Shown here: positions 19,270 through 30,834 of the stretch, piece by piece
Layout: each line of letters opens with the position of its first letter
How positions within the stretch are numbered: position 1 is the first letter of the stretch
Origin: Shinisaurus crocodilurus
Taxonomy: Eukaryota > Chordata > Lepidosauria > Squamata > Shinisauridae
Length of the DNA stretch: 64,000 nucleotides
NCBI GenBank assembly: GCA_021292165.1
Contig: JAHFWL010000195.1
Location: forward strand, 208,064-272,063
Direction of reading: 5' to 3'
Notes under the pieces: generated by a model
The model's database searches: none
The model's input: the letters and a program-made list of their open reading frames with translations, nothing else
Told to the model about the DNA's origin: nothing
Position numbers and translations under genes: made by a program

Positions 19270-19766
19270 TAGGGATGGCTGAGAATTTCACTTGGTTTTT
19301 TGATAAGAATTTACCAAAATCCTCAAAGTTCTCCATGTTCAGGAAGAGAAAGAACTTGAGATTTTTTTTAAAAAATCAAATGTGGGGGGGAAATTGAAAC
19401 TGACAGACTCCCCCATCCAGGCCCAGGGCTTTGAGTGATTTCCTCTTAAAAGTCTGGGTATCCCTGCGTATTCAACCAAGTCAGTGCTTAATTAGGGTTG
19501 CTGGCTGCCTCTCTCTTTTTTCTCACAGGCTCCTCTTCACTAGCAGCCACATGGCCGGCAGGTAAAATGTGGTATTCTTCATGCTGGGAATAGCTGAACC
19601 TGTTGAACGGGGCCAGTGCCAATGCAGATGGCTGATAAAAATAATAATAATTCTGATAAAAAATATCCAAAATTTGCAGTTCTTCATATTCAGGAGAGAA
19701 AGAACTTGAGATTGTAAATATTCAAATGCTGGAGAAAGCAAAACTAACAGGCTCACCCCATCCCTA
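19270..19766. mobile_element. Non-autonomous hAT element with internal repeat
   Basis: Ends TAGGGATGGCTGAG and CTCACCCCATCCCTA, flanked by a perfect 8 bp TSD GCTTGATC (19262-19269 and 19767-19774). About 100 bp near the left (19325-19430) are repeated in diverged form near the right (19673-19766), sharing TTCAGGA(A)GAGAAAGAACTTG. No transposase. Confidence 0.88.
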
Positions 19767-19838
19767 GCTTGATCCATTACTTAAGGATCTGTATCTACAA
19801 GTAGTTTACACATCTGCTTAGCCAAAGTTCTGTCCGAC

Positions 19839-19871
19839 ATCACTTCTTGGCCTTTTGGCTAAGATCAAGTG
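19839..19871 (+). pseudogene. 3'-truncated U2 snRNA copy
   Basis: 33 bases match the 5' end of U2 snRNA (ATCACTTCTTGGCCTTTTGG then CTAAGATCAAGTG) with only two visible differences from the vertebrate sequence as I know it, after which the match stops. Short 5'-end-only copies are known as truncated retro-pseudogenes of spliceosomal RNAs. Too short to be functional: no branch-site recognition region, no Sm site. Confidence 0.8.
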
Positions 19872-20587
19872 AAAATAAACAGTTTTTGGTTTCCCACTAT
19901 GATGCCAGGATAGAAAAACCAAACCCTGGTACCTGTTCATTTTCTCCAAGAAGCTGTAAAGGACAGAGAAGTAAGAGAGCTGACAATCTACCTCTCCATG
20001 GTCAGTGTACTGTGGTATAAATTGGAAGTGTAGAGAGAAAAACTAGGCAAGTACAAAGCATTATAAAATGCAAAAGCAAACTTTAAATGTAACTTTAAAC
20101 AATCTTTATTTTTTATTTTGATAAGAATACAGCTCTACTAAGGGGTCAAGACTTCCATACATATCTGCTTAGAAACTGCTGTAAGAATGATTTAAGCTAG
20201 GGGTAGGCAACGTGGTGCCTCGGACACCAGTGTGCCCCTGGAAACCTTTCTCGGTGCCCACAAAGGTGCCCTAGCCCTCCTACTCTTTTTCACTTAACAC
20301 ATTTTCTTACCAGCAACTGGGATTGCTGTAAAACAGGTTTCTGTTGGTGCTGAAAACTGTGGGTTCAAAGGATTTGTTAAGTGTGTTAGTTATAGTTCTA
20401 TCCACTCCTCCACTTTGAGTAAGTTACAGATCCACCCACTTCTCCACTTCGGACTAATACTAGTAGTTGCTGATCATATATTAAATCCAAGTAATGAAAA
20501 CTTAAAAATAGCTTTGCGATGTTTCATAATGGGAACATTTTTGCCCTTACTGGTTCTACCTACATATAAGTGCTTAAATATTTCAGG
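19872..20587. other. Unassigned, with a hAT-like left end
   Basis: TAGGGGTAGGCAACGTGGTG at about 20199 resembles the left end of a hAT repeat, but no right end or TSD is found. No gene seen. Confidence 0.4.
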
Positions 20588-20740
20588 CTCCATACTTACT
20601 AGGGGGTTAGCCCCACTTAGCTCAGTGGAAATTATTTCTGAGTAAATGCATCCTCTTCTAGGGTGCAATTCCTCTCTGATTAAACTCATAGGCAAAACAT
20701 TAATTGATTTTAATGGAGCAGGATGGCAGCCCTATTGAAA
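20588..20740. repeat. Short palindromic repeat pair
   Basis: TAGGGGGTTAGCCCCACTTA and TCTGAGTAAATGCATCC, then GGGTGCAATTCC and TTTTAATGGAGCAGGATGGC, resembling two adjacent diverged copies of the GCAATCCTA family. Confidence 0.5.
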
Positions 20741-22834
20741 TACCTTTACGAAATGTATATTTCCCTTTCTTTGTCACCTTGCTAGGTATGGAGTGGAGGG
20801 TAAGTTAGATGGAAGGAGGGCCACAACTGGAATGGTAGGAGAAAGAATATAGAATGTTACTGTCTTATTAATTTGCTTTCTAAAAATGGACAATAAAAGA
20901 TGAAGTTTTGGCGCCAAATTTAAATAGGTAAAACAACACTTTCGAGGGTTTTCTTATTGTCTGCCTTTTCAATTTATTCTGATTTTTTTTGTAGTAGAAT
21001 GTATCAACAATTTTAGCAGCTGCTGATATATCATTTTCTTTAAATGGCTTACCAAGAGTTTTTTGTCTTTAGTAAGTACAGAAAGCCCATTACAAAATCC
21101 CATATCTGAAATTTTACAAATATTTTTATTAGCATTTAATACAGGTGTCTTCTTTCAACATCTTTGCATGTGCACTGTTTAAAGAAGCAATTTTATATAG
21201 CTATACATTCCTATCAAATTATACTTTGGTTTGTTAGGAATTTATTTTATTTATTTATTTGATTTGTAACCCACCTTTCCACCAAAAATGGCACTCAAGA
21301 AGTTGCCATTTTTAAGGGGGCTATTCAATGCCAGTTTATGCTAGTATCATCCTGGGGTTTAATTTTGGAAGAACTCAATCAAGCTCTGATTATGATACCT
21401 ATGTCAGTTTGGAAACTTTCGGAGGCGTTCATACGCAACAGCAACATAGGAACAAGCCAGTAATCTAGACACCATAATTTGATTTCTCGTGCGGCTCCTC
21501 CTGCCAGTGGAAGCAGTGGAACAACCCTGAGTTTTTTAGTGTGATGTCTGAACCCAGATGCTGGCTTCTCTCTTCCCCGAGTTCTCTGTTTGGAGGAGAG
21601 AAATCAAAAGAATATGGAGAAGGCTAATTTACTAAGATGGAAGTATAACAAATGTGAAGAACTTTCATACTCTTCAGAGAGAAATCTTTGTATACAGCAC
21701 TGATTACAGAGGGCATAGATGGTCACTTACATTTATAAGACAAAACAATATCCAACCCTGTGTTTTAAAGAAACCTGTAGGACTGAGTGACAAGTTTACA
21801 TGATTAAAATTACCAAGGATTTCTTGCATGGTTGGCTTGGTTTCCTTTAGCTTTGACATTTAGGTTTCCTTCAGATTATACTCTGTCTTGCACATACTTA
21901 TGCACAAATGCCCGAATCCAACAAGAGAGAGACCACATGTGTTAGCAGCTTCCATGTGAGTAGCGAATACAAATGCAGATGTACACTCTCTTCAGCTTTA
22001 CAATGCTCATCCGGGCCATGCTGTACTAACTCAATGTATTCTTTGATGTGGAAGAAGATACATTCCCATCCAGAACCATCAGTTGTTATGCATGTTTTGT
22101 TGCCCACAGCTTAGCTTGATTGGGGCCAAGATCTAGTAACACTTACTGTAGCAAAAGCATGATTATATAATTATTCTTTAAAATTATAAATACACATAAA
22201 TATTTTTGACAATCAACTCCACTGTTGCCTGCAAAGTTGAATCTTGGCAATATAACTTAATAAGCACAGTGTAAGAATAATCACTATGAATATTGAAAAA
22301 ATAATCTGTTGCAGAATATGGAGGAAAATAGCTTTACTATTAGACTCAGTCAAAACCTACACACTGAGCATATTGTTCTGTACATGTATTCATGAAAGAC
22401 AGATATTGAGCACATGTGTGCATGAATTATCCTGGGAGATTGGTTCCCAATAGTAGTTTTGAATTAAACTAAGTGTCATGGTAACTTTCAGTTCAATGAA
22501 TAGGATGTCAAAATTATTAACTTATGTAAACTGGTTGGTTTGCATTGAGCATCACTAGTGAATAGGTCAGGAGATAGTGATGTTTGTGGCTCTGTAGAAG
22601 CATGGAGATCATATAAGTATAAAAAGTTGGCAAGAACAGAAAATTGATAACTTTCTAAAATGGAGCCTCACTGTTTTATTTAGATTATTTTCCTGCTCCT
22701 ATTAAAAGGGTTCAGAGTTACAATACCCTTATGTTATCTTCACAGCATCTCTGTGAGGTAGTTTTAGGTTGATACAGTATGATGAGACGTTATGAAGCTT
22801 CATAGCTAGGAAGGCTTTGAAATCTGTGGTACTT
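20741..22834. other. Long stretch without a recognised gene
   Basis: Includes a LINE/SINE-tail-like piece at 21238-21312 (TTATTTATTTGATTTGTAAC, CCACCTTTCCACC). Overlapping 68-69 codon frames on both strands at 21898-22114 look random. Confidence 0.5.
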
Positions 22835-23290
22835 CCAGATTAGGCTTTTATGGTGCCATTGCCTTGCCTCGTTCACAATGGGCTAGTTCGCATGATTGAA
22901 CAGCCCGCCATAGCTTATTTAAGCCATGGTGGGCTGTGGCGTGTGCCAATGGCCATTTTGAATATTCAACGCCCAGCTATGGCTTGTTTAACCCTCGCAG
23001 AACCCTGGCTACCCAGGTTTTCATTACACAATAAGCCATGGCAGGGGGTTAAATATTCAGATTCCGCCCAGCACATGCTGGCATGTGCTGCAGCCATGCA
23101 TGGGCTATTTTGATCATACAAACTGAGTCAGAATGTTACAGGGAGGTTCAGATGACAACATCTTCCACTCATAACACTTCTGTGTTTCCTCACTGTGTCT
23201 TCCACCTTTCCCCTTACCGCAGAAAATCCATTAAAGAAAAAAAAAAATGGAATTGCTGTATACTGCCTTCTGATTGGTTCTAATGGATCA
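22835..23290. repeat. CTTCCAGAT MITE interrupted by a second MITE
   Basis: The outer element (ACTTCCAGATTAGGC then GCCTTGCCTCGTTCAC; resuming GGTTCAGATGACAACATCT, CCGCAGAAAATCCATTAAAG) has a sister at 29128-29330. Between them about 22881-23125 is inserted, with weak inverted ends around CTAGTTCGCATGAT and ATCATACAAACTGAG. Flanking 8-mers TCACAATG and TCAGAATG differ by one base, consistent with a hAT TSD. The insert is rich in AAGCCATGG and CCATGGC mirror motifs. Confidence 0.55.
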
Positions 23291-23663
23291 CCAACATCCA
23301 AATTTAACATTATTACAGTTTGTAGCACATACATGACTTTTAATTGTAGGCTGTGGGCCCAAAGATCAAGGAATATGTATAGACAGGGAAACTATGTGTG
23401 TTAAAAGAGAGGCAATTTGAAGTGCTCTTTCAGCACACTGCTTCTAATTCTTTCAAGCCACATGTTGTCCTAAAATCAGCCCACTTTGATATACCAAGCA
23501 TTCTGCACATCAAACATGAACAATAGGATAGGTGCAGATAACAATATCTGCATTCTCTGAGATGCTCTTATAAAATTTCTCAGGCCATATCATACATACT
23601 TGCCTTATATCTTCTTATATCACTTCTAATTCAGCACTAACAATTGAACAGTAATCCTATACA
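23291..23663. other. Unassigned sequence
   Basis: No gene seen. Confidence 0.45.
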
Positions 23664-23998
23664 TTTTGACTGGGTTCAGAGAACATGATAACCCACACTT
23701 AAGATTTGAGTGTGGGTTGTTGTTGAACCACGGGTTGTTGTTGAAATGTTGGTTATCATGTTATTTGAACCCAGCTGCACTAATGAGCCATGGCTTGTTA
23801 ACCATGGGCAACCCACAAAGAGAACCCATGCTTTGTTGTTGGGTTGTTCACCATGGTTTGTTATCTCAGGTGGGTTCAGACAACACAATAACCCATGTTT
23901 CAACAACAGCCCACAAGCCCACAGTTCAATGACAACCCACACTCAACCCATACTCAACCATTGGGTGTGGGTTATCGTGTTCTCTGAACTCAGTAATT
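23664..23998. repeat. Two palindromic MITEs with CCCACAC/GTGTGGG arms
   Basis: The left unit (about 23668-23773) starts ACTGGGTTCAGAGAACATGA and ends TTATCATGTTATTTGAACCC. The right unit (about 23873-23998) starts GTGGGTTCAGACAACACAAT and ends TATCGTGTTCTCTGAACTCAGT. Each has inverted ends of about 25 bp, and the outermost ends also pair with each other. Mirrored frames across it are palindrome shadows. Related CCCACGGTGGGTTGTT motifs occur at 43785-43880. Confidence 0.65.
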
Positions 23999-26900
23999 GA
24001 CTCAGAAGTAAGCTGCTTCTTGTAATATGTAATGGGGCCTAAAGATCTATGGGAATTCAATATAAACTGAGCCATAACTAATGCAGAACCTGCAGTTATT
24101 CTCCATTTTTATTATAGGTCATACGTTCAGTAAGCCCTAATTAATAAACACTTGACAAATATATTTGAGAAATAGATTGACTATACCTACAGTAATAATT
24201 AAGTAAGGCCTTCATTATCATGGTCTTTAGGGAAAATAAATTGACACAATTAGCTAACTTGTAGAATAGATTTCCTTAAAAACCTCTTTTAAATTAATGC
24301 ACTCAGGAAGATAACGAGTTATCATTGCCACCCTTATGAGATATGTATATTGAACAAGGATTAAAACTAAGTTGACAATCAGTCTCTGCTTTAATGACTT
24401 GTTTTTATTTCATACAGTAATACCATTCTATTAGGCCTAGTGGGGATTTCAGCTAAGTGGGAGGTTAATGGAAACATGGTATCAGTGAAGATAAAATACG
24501 ACGTTAGGAGCATACAGAAAGCCACTCACTGAGTCACTGGCTTAACTTTACAGCTACTGAAATAAGTGTTAAGGAATGTGCATTTAGCTACTCATTGCCA
24601 TAGCAAGTCACAACTCTACCTCATCTGCTAAACTGCTGAGGGTTATGCTGAGAAGGATGAAATTATTCTCAGTGACTAGATATTTTTTCCTGTTAAAATA
24701 TGCTATAAAGGGGTCTTTCTAATGCCAGAGATATTCCAGGATATGAAGGACTATGAATGAGAGTGAGCAAGGAGATATGCTCTGTTGCAAAATCCCAACA
24801 TAGGCATCGTATGCAAGACTTCTAAATTCAGTGCTGTACACAGTGGGTACAATGCAGGTTACCTTGTTTAAAGACAGAAACAAAAATACATAAATAACAG
24901 TAGTGCTAAAACCCCGTATTATCACTGACCACCAAACAAGTGGCCAAATAAAAATATTTTGGATGTTATATATTAGCTAGTTGTTTTTAACATAACATCT
25001 GCTCAGCCACAACATAAACCCCAAACAAAATGGCAGTGTTTAAAAGCTGCACAAAAATATTAAAATGTTTTTGTAGCCATCTTTGCACATTCAAAGTAAT
25101 AAGCTTGACAAGCATCTGTGCTTTCCTATACCTCACTCCTTGCCTGAAGTGATGAAGATATTACTCCTCCAGCACTGCAGTGAACTAGCTTATGTAACAA
25201 AGTATGAAGGATAATGCTGCTATCAGATAACTAGAGTTTAAGTGCAAGTTTTCATAGTTCTGTTTTTTGTTGTTCGTTCTGCTTTCCTGAGATGTGTACG
25301 TGGGGTGGGGGTGGGGGGTGGATTTGAGTGTTTCAGAAGTGAGTGTTTCAGTGTGTAAGAAGTGAGTGTTTCAGATTCCTTTCAGGTGGAATAGCGCAGG
25401 ACTCTTATGGTGCCTTTGAAGATCTGATTATTTACATTTGCAGAATGGCAAGCAGTTTTCTGCACTGAGTGCTATTTACAAAGCAGAATCAGCAGGCTCA
25501 GAGTCCAACAATCCCATCAGGATGTACAGTATTTCCTATTTTTCTGGTTCCAGCTTCCTTGAGCTGACCTACATGAGAGGGTTTTCCCCTCATTTTAATG
25601 CCTGGCTCACCGGCGTGGCATACGATGCACTTCCTAATCCATTTTTTCTCATGCTATTTCAGCCCTTATATCCCAGAATTTCCAAGGCTTTTATAAAATT
25701 GCTTTTATAACCATTTGTGGGCATCTTGTAGTTTACGTGCAGACTATGTGCTCTGTATGTTCTATCATTGAGGTTTTGTTACCTGTCCTGATGGGAGTGG
25801 CTTCACTTGTGGAAGTTCAGCAATAGTCAGTCCCTTGGCGGGAATGGGGCATGTAATGTGTGGCTCTGCAGGAGGGGAAGTGGGTCTGTCCACCATTTCC
25901 TGCTTTCCTCGGTGGTGGATCACATGCACCAATTAAATTGCTGGGTGGTGGTGCTTCGTGTTCTTTCTGTGTGCCTCTGCATCTGCGAAGAATGTGATCT
26001 GTGGGCAGGAACATCCCACCCAATGCCCTCTTCCTTTATTCACTTGCTCTCACATGGCTGCCTAGCAAAACAACCACTTGCTGCTATAGTCACTGAGGAA
26101 AGAGCAGGGAATGAAAGGATGAGGAGAGAGCCATGGGGGAACAGCAGCAAGAGGCCATTTTGCTGGGCACTGCTGTGCAAGAGCAGTCCCTCCTACTCCC
26201 TTTCTCTGCAATTTTTTTGGTGGATACTTTTTTCTGCGCACGTACGGTGGAGCTCTGAATTGTCATTTTTAAACATCTGTTGCTTCGCACCATCGCAGGT
26301 GCATATTCTGTAAGCTAAGTAAAAAAAGAAGAAGAGGAGGAGGAGGAAGAAGAAGAAAAGGAAAAGAAACCAGATGCAGAATTAGTCCCTCCCACTTCTA
26401 ACACAATCTAAGCTCCACATAGGAACACGTGGCACAAACTTGCATTACAAAGTTACACAACTATGCTCACTTGACCTTTCAGTCTCCTCCTACTTCTCCC
26501 ACAATTAGAACACTATGAAATTTTGTGTGACTTGTAATCATGTTATAAAGACAGTAGATACTGCGCCGTATTCATTAGCATGTGCCTCAATGGAAACAAT
26601 TGCATTTTGAAGAAATCCTGCCATGATGACTCACACATGGAAGGAGCTCTAGTATAGATCCTCCCCAATATAGTGAATTTCTAAACTATTCATGCCCCCC
26701 CTTATTTGCAAACACATGAATTGTTTCGCCAGGAAAATCATTACATCTTTATAGATGGGTGACAAAAACGAGTTGTGTAGTGCAATCATATGTATGTTTA
26801 CTCAGAAGTAAGTTCCACTGTTCAATGGGACTTTCTCCCCAGTAGGTGACTTAGTTCGTGAGCTTAATCAGGGTACAATGGAACAGTATCCTAAATAGTT

Positions 26901-27463
26901 TGGAGATCTAAGAGAAAAATAGCAAGTCCACAGAATTAATAGTGGATAGTATTTGTTTCGGATATTTTTTTTTTCATAAAACAGCAATGACTTCCACGAA
27001 GCACCTCACTTGAGACTGATTGAGTACATGGAGTAGTCTGTGTTTAGTTATTGGACCACCGTTGTGCCCATCTAGACTGTCTGCATGTTAAGACTTTTGG
27101 CATGTAACTGACTTTGAATCCTGCATGGTCTCCATATGGGGCTACTTCCACAAAAACCTTGCCTCCTTGAAGTCTGGAACCTGCACAAGATCCAACTAAT
27201 AGATGACAGACAACAAAGTTATTTCAGTACCACAACATAACACTTTTGTGCTCCAATAATCAAATTTACAAGCCTAGTTTTTGGAATCGTTCTTAGCACT
27301 GCTGCTACCACCTACTCCTAGACTTACAGAAAACAATTCTGAAACATGCCAATATTTACTTATTCAGTTTACTGAAATCACAATTATGTTAAATGAAGAA
27401 GAAAGATGTTTGAAGCTTTGAACAAATTAATTTCTGATCTTCCCTGCCTCCCCTCAACATTTA
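23999..27463. other. Long stretch without a recognised gene
   Basis: No exon recognised. Contains a G-rich run at about 25300-25318, a (GAA/GAG)n tract at 26326-26365, and a short palindromic repeat of the GCAATCCTA family at about 26782-26860 (CAGAAGTAAGTTCCACTG). The 168-codon frame at 25807-26313 has many Cys and Ser but no recognisable domain. Confidence 0.5.
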
Positions 27464-27720
27464 AGAACATAAGAAAAGTCCTGCTGGATAAGACCAAAGA
27501 CCTATCTAGTCTAGCATTCTATTCTCATAGTGGCCAACTAGATACTTCATTTTATTTTATTTTATTTTATTTTATTTTATTTGTACCCCGCCTTTCTACC
27601 AAGAAAATGGCACTGAAGGTGGTCATAAGCAGGATATGAGTGTAGTAGCACCCTGCTCCTTGTGTTCCCCAACAACTGGTATTGAGAGATGTATTGTGCC
27701 TGAAACTGGAGGTAATATAT
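27464..27720 (+). mobile_element. TAAGAACATAAGAA repeat with inserted tail
   Basis: TTAAGAACATAAGAAAAGTCC, CTGCTGGATAAGACCAAAGA, CTATCTAGTCTAGCATTC and AGTGGCCAACTAGAT follow the order of a dispersed reptile repeat whose better copy is at 59515-59762 in reverse. A (TTTTA)n run and CCCCGCCTTTCTACC piece (27547-27625) is inserted in its middle. The superfamily is not assigned. Confidence 0.6.
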
Positions 27721-28596
27721 AGACAGCATTTCTCTGAGTCATCTAGCTAGTTTACAATTTCAGTTAGCAAGCCTAAAAGTTTTTACTGATGGCCTGTCAA
27801 AATTATGAAAGTTCTAAACAAACACTACATTTCCACCATGGAAATACTAAAACGTTTTTTTTCATTTTACGTTACACAATATCTACTGTACAGCTTTTTA
27901 AATGTTATTCAGGAAGTTCTCTGAACTTGCCAGACTTTGAGGCAGTAAGACTTTATCTCAGTAGACTACCCTGAATTAATTTGAGACCAAATACATATCA
28001 TTTGGCCCTATAAGTTGGACTTGATAGAAGAATGAAGATCCAGAGGTCAAAGATCAGAAAATCTACATTAAAAAACCAGCACTTTTAAGGACTTCAGAGC
28101 CCCATTGTTTCAATGGAAGAGAATTAAGCACATGCCCAACTCTTTTTGAGATTTGGTTTGGAACTGTGATATGAGGGTCAACTCCCTTTTACGACTACTT
28201 TTGAACAAGAAAAATGGACATCATTAATGGCGGAAAATTGTACTGTCATCCTGATCCTAAATGTTTGCACTGCTGGTATAACATTCTTCATCTTTGTAAC
28301 ATCAGAAGTTTCACCAACAAACCAGTTGCTGTTGGTCCATCTTAAATATTTATTTATTAGTGTTAAAAGACTTAGGCTAGTCATAAAGCTAGCTGTAATC
28401 AGAGGTTGGGTCATACTGAGATATTTGGATAATGCTACCACCTCTTAAAGCTCAACCACTGCTTCTTCATTCTGATTAGGTGATCATGAATAAAAGAATA
28501 AAGGATAAATTAGGGATCATGGTTATCTACACTACTACACAATGTCTTCCCTATAGTTATTTATATATGCAATTCCTTAAAATGGCCAGAATTCCA
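27721..28596. other. Unassigned sequence
   Basis: No gene seen; frames at 28178-28448 on both strands overlap and look random. Confidence 0.45.
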
Positions 28597-28806
28597 GGGT
28601 GCTTCCAGATTGACAGCTTCTAGCGCTACCACTCAAAAGGCATTATGTATCTATTTTGTCTTTTCCTTCTTAACAGATTTTTTGTGGAAAGAATAAATAT
28701 GGAAGAAGTGGCGGGAAAACACAGGAAGGTAACAAGTGGAAGACAATGTTATTTGGACCCCATTTAAAATTCTGTGAATGGGGCAGGGTAATTGCTGGAA
28801 GCACCC
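28597..28806. repeat. MITE with GGGTGCTTCCAGA ends
   Basis: Inverted ends CAGGGTGCTTCCAG and CTGGAAGCACCCC about 210 bp apart. Relatives: 61113-61330 (both ends), 29128-29330 and 22835-23290 (one end), 6236-6345 (fragment). I do not see a clean target duplication. Confidence 0.65.
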
Positions 28807-29127
28807 CCAGTCTCAATAATATATCTACTAAAATAATACTGATTACATTTCTCCAAATGCCATCACTTATGCAGAAAAAAGGTTACCATGCCGACATAGG
28901 AAGGGGAGGTAGCAAAAACTTTTGTAGGAAAAAAAATTATAAGGAAGGAAACAAAAAAACAACAACAACACACAACCAAATGAGGACTGAGGAAGCTCAG
29001 TGGTCCATGGAATGCTGACTGACCTTTATTTTATTTTATTTTAGTTCCTCAACAAAAAACTGCATAGGAGAGGAAATGGCATGGAGTGGCTGGCTAGAAA
29101 CCTGGGCTAGGAGAACTTACACTGCAA

Positions 29128-29330
29128 CATTTTGGATGCTTCCAGATGAGGCCTTTTATTGTGACACTGTCCTGCCTCCTTCACAGAATTTTACAGAGGG
29201 TATAAATGTTGTCTTTCACTTCTAACTCTCCTTTGTTTTATTCCACTTCTGGGTTCTTGCTGCAGAAAATCCATGAAAGAGATGGAATATCTCCATGATG
29301 CCTTCTAATTCGTAGAAGTACCCTCCAGTT
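29128..29330. repeat. MITE, CTTCCAGATGAGG family
   Basis: GGATGCTTCCAGATGAGGCC, CCTGCCTCCTTCACAGAATT and GCAGAAAATCCATGAAAGAG are in the same order as in the element at 22835-23290. The right terminus is unclear. Confidence 0.5.
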
Positions 29331-29702
29331 GTAGGTCCCATTTGTTTCTCCTAAAATTTCTTTGATGATTGCTGAGTGCATCCCTATGGCAGCTGACTTG
29401 CTGAGTGCTAATGCTGAAACCATCCTGTTTTGGTTCCAGGCATGGGACTTCCATTGATTGAAATGTGAGTTTTGTGTATAATGGATGAGTTTACTGGAAC
29501 TGAACTGATACGTTCAGCCCTAATTAATACAATTACCCTGAAGTTTCACATCTTTCTTCCACTCTCAAAAACTTTATTTTCATTGTTGTTCCAATGATAT
29601 TTGCATATATCAGTATAAAATTATTTAATGCAGCACAATGCTATGAAATAAGTAAACAGAAAAAGAGCATCTCTTGAGTTTCATGTCTTTCTTGCTCCAT
29701 CT
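29331..29702. other. Unassigned sequence
   Basis: No gene seen. Confidence 0.45.
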
Positions 29703-29845
29703 AGCTTGTCTGAGCATGGAAAGCTAAGCAGGGTCAGGCCTGGTTATTACTTGGATGGGAGACCCCTCCTCTAGTTTCCTGCATTTAGCAGGGGGTTGGA
29801 CTCGATGGCCTTGTAGGCCCCTTCCAACTCTATGATCCTGTGTCT
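29703..29845 (+). mobile_element. 5S rRNA-derived SINE
   Basis: GCTTGTCTGAGCATGGAAAG, CTAAGCAGGGTCAGGCC and TTACTTGGATGGGAGACC match 5S rRNA; the tail GTTGGACTCGATGGCCTTG and CCTTCCAACTCTATGATC is CR1/L2-like. Lacks the extra head of the copy at 42293. Confidence 0.85.
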
Positions 29846-29924
29846 AAATGTCCCATTGTAATATCACATGACCAGATATGCATGCCATTGGATGTGATGG
29901 AGTTTGAGAAATCAAACATTCTCT

Positions 29925-29961
29925 TTGTGTGGATAGACTATGTATCAGTCTATCCACACAA
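29925..29961. repeat. Perfect 15 bp hairpin
   Basis: TTGTGTGGATAGACT (29925-29939) and AGTCTATCCACACAA (29947-29961) are exact inverted repeats separated by 7 bases. It may be the tip of an old palindromic MITE. The remainder of 29846-30272 shows nothing else. Confidence 0.85.
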
Positions 29962-30276
29962 CAATAATGGAGTACAGTATTTAGAAAACATCAGTCACAA
30001 TATATGTGGGTAATCTTACCACAAGGCTGCTGTATGGTTGCTTCATCGGCAACAGCAGCTGCCTGGTGATATATTATGGACCCTCCACCCTCTGCTAATG
30101 GTGGCATTGCTCTGGCTATATGGCCTAGCTTATTAATGAGCATTGCACTATTTTAAAATAAAAGAATGTCGGACACATCTGCTATTCTATTCTGGTGGGA
30201 ATTCTCTAGAATTGTTTGTGTTTGAGATTGCTATAGTTCTTAATATTGCTTTTAAAAATATATTAATATATATTAA

Positions 30277-30681
30277 GGGCGCAATCCAATTTGGATGCCC
30301 ATAGCCATCCAAACTTGGAGAATTACGGGCATCCTATGCAGGAAGGAAGGAGCATGGAGTCAAAGGTTGACTCTGTGCTCCTCCCGCAAAACACTTAGAT
30401 AGCTGATTTGAGCTGTCTAAGTGTGGTGCCTTGGAGCGTGAGGGAAGGAGATTGAGGCGCTGCCAGGATACCTCCTGTTCCCGCCCCCTGGAATGCCCAC
30501 TTAACCCCTTCTCCGAGGAAGCAGCCAATGCAGTTCTTTCTGTGCCAGCTGCAATGGGGGAGGGTGCTCCGAGCTCAGAGTCTGAGCTCTGATCTCGGAG
30601 TGAGTTTTCAAGGTCTGAGCTGGGACTCCAAAAAATCCTATGGCCATCTAGATGCTATCTAGTGGCCATAGGATTGAGCTG
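30277..30681. repeat. MITE with GGGCGCAATCC end
   Basis: TTAA (30273-30276) precedes GGGCGCAATCCAATTTGG; the other end reads TGGCCATAGGATTGAGCT. Inside, mirrored pieces include ACACTTAGATAGCTGA and GAGCTGTCTAAGTGT. A relative in opposite orientation is at 49838-50276, followed by TTAA. TTAA next to the same terminus hints at a piggyBac-like origin, but the opposite ends lack TTAA. Confidence 0.5.
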
Positions 30682-30748
30682 TAAATCACACTTTTAAATA
30701 AATAATTCTGTTTTTCTAACTTTATGATGCACCATCCAGTTGTCCAGT

Positions 30749-30834
30749 ACTGTGCCTTGTGCAGATGCATCAGGCAGAAATTCATCAGGTGCATCTTTAA
30801 CAAGTGAGTGTGGAAGCTGCTACACCTGTAGAAT
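30749..30834 (+). repeat. Diverged duplication split by LINE copy 2 (left unit)
   Basis: GTACTGTGCCTTGTGCAGAT, AGAAATTCATCAGGT and CTACACCTGTAGAAT resemble, in order, 34860-34960 (GTACTGTTCTTTGTACAAAT, AGAAATTCATCAGGT, CTGCACCTGTTGAAT). The LINE inserted next to the left unit and duplicated CCTGTAGAAT. Confidence 0.65.

Noticed and set aside
23666..24000. Mirrored 88-96 codon frames
   Set aside because: They read through inverted repeats of MITEs; each strand gives the mirror frame.
25807..26313. 168-codon plus-strand frame
   Set aside because: No domain, no CpG island, no splice context, and composition like random sequence.
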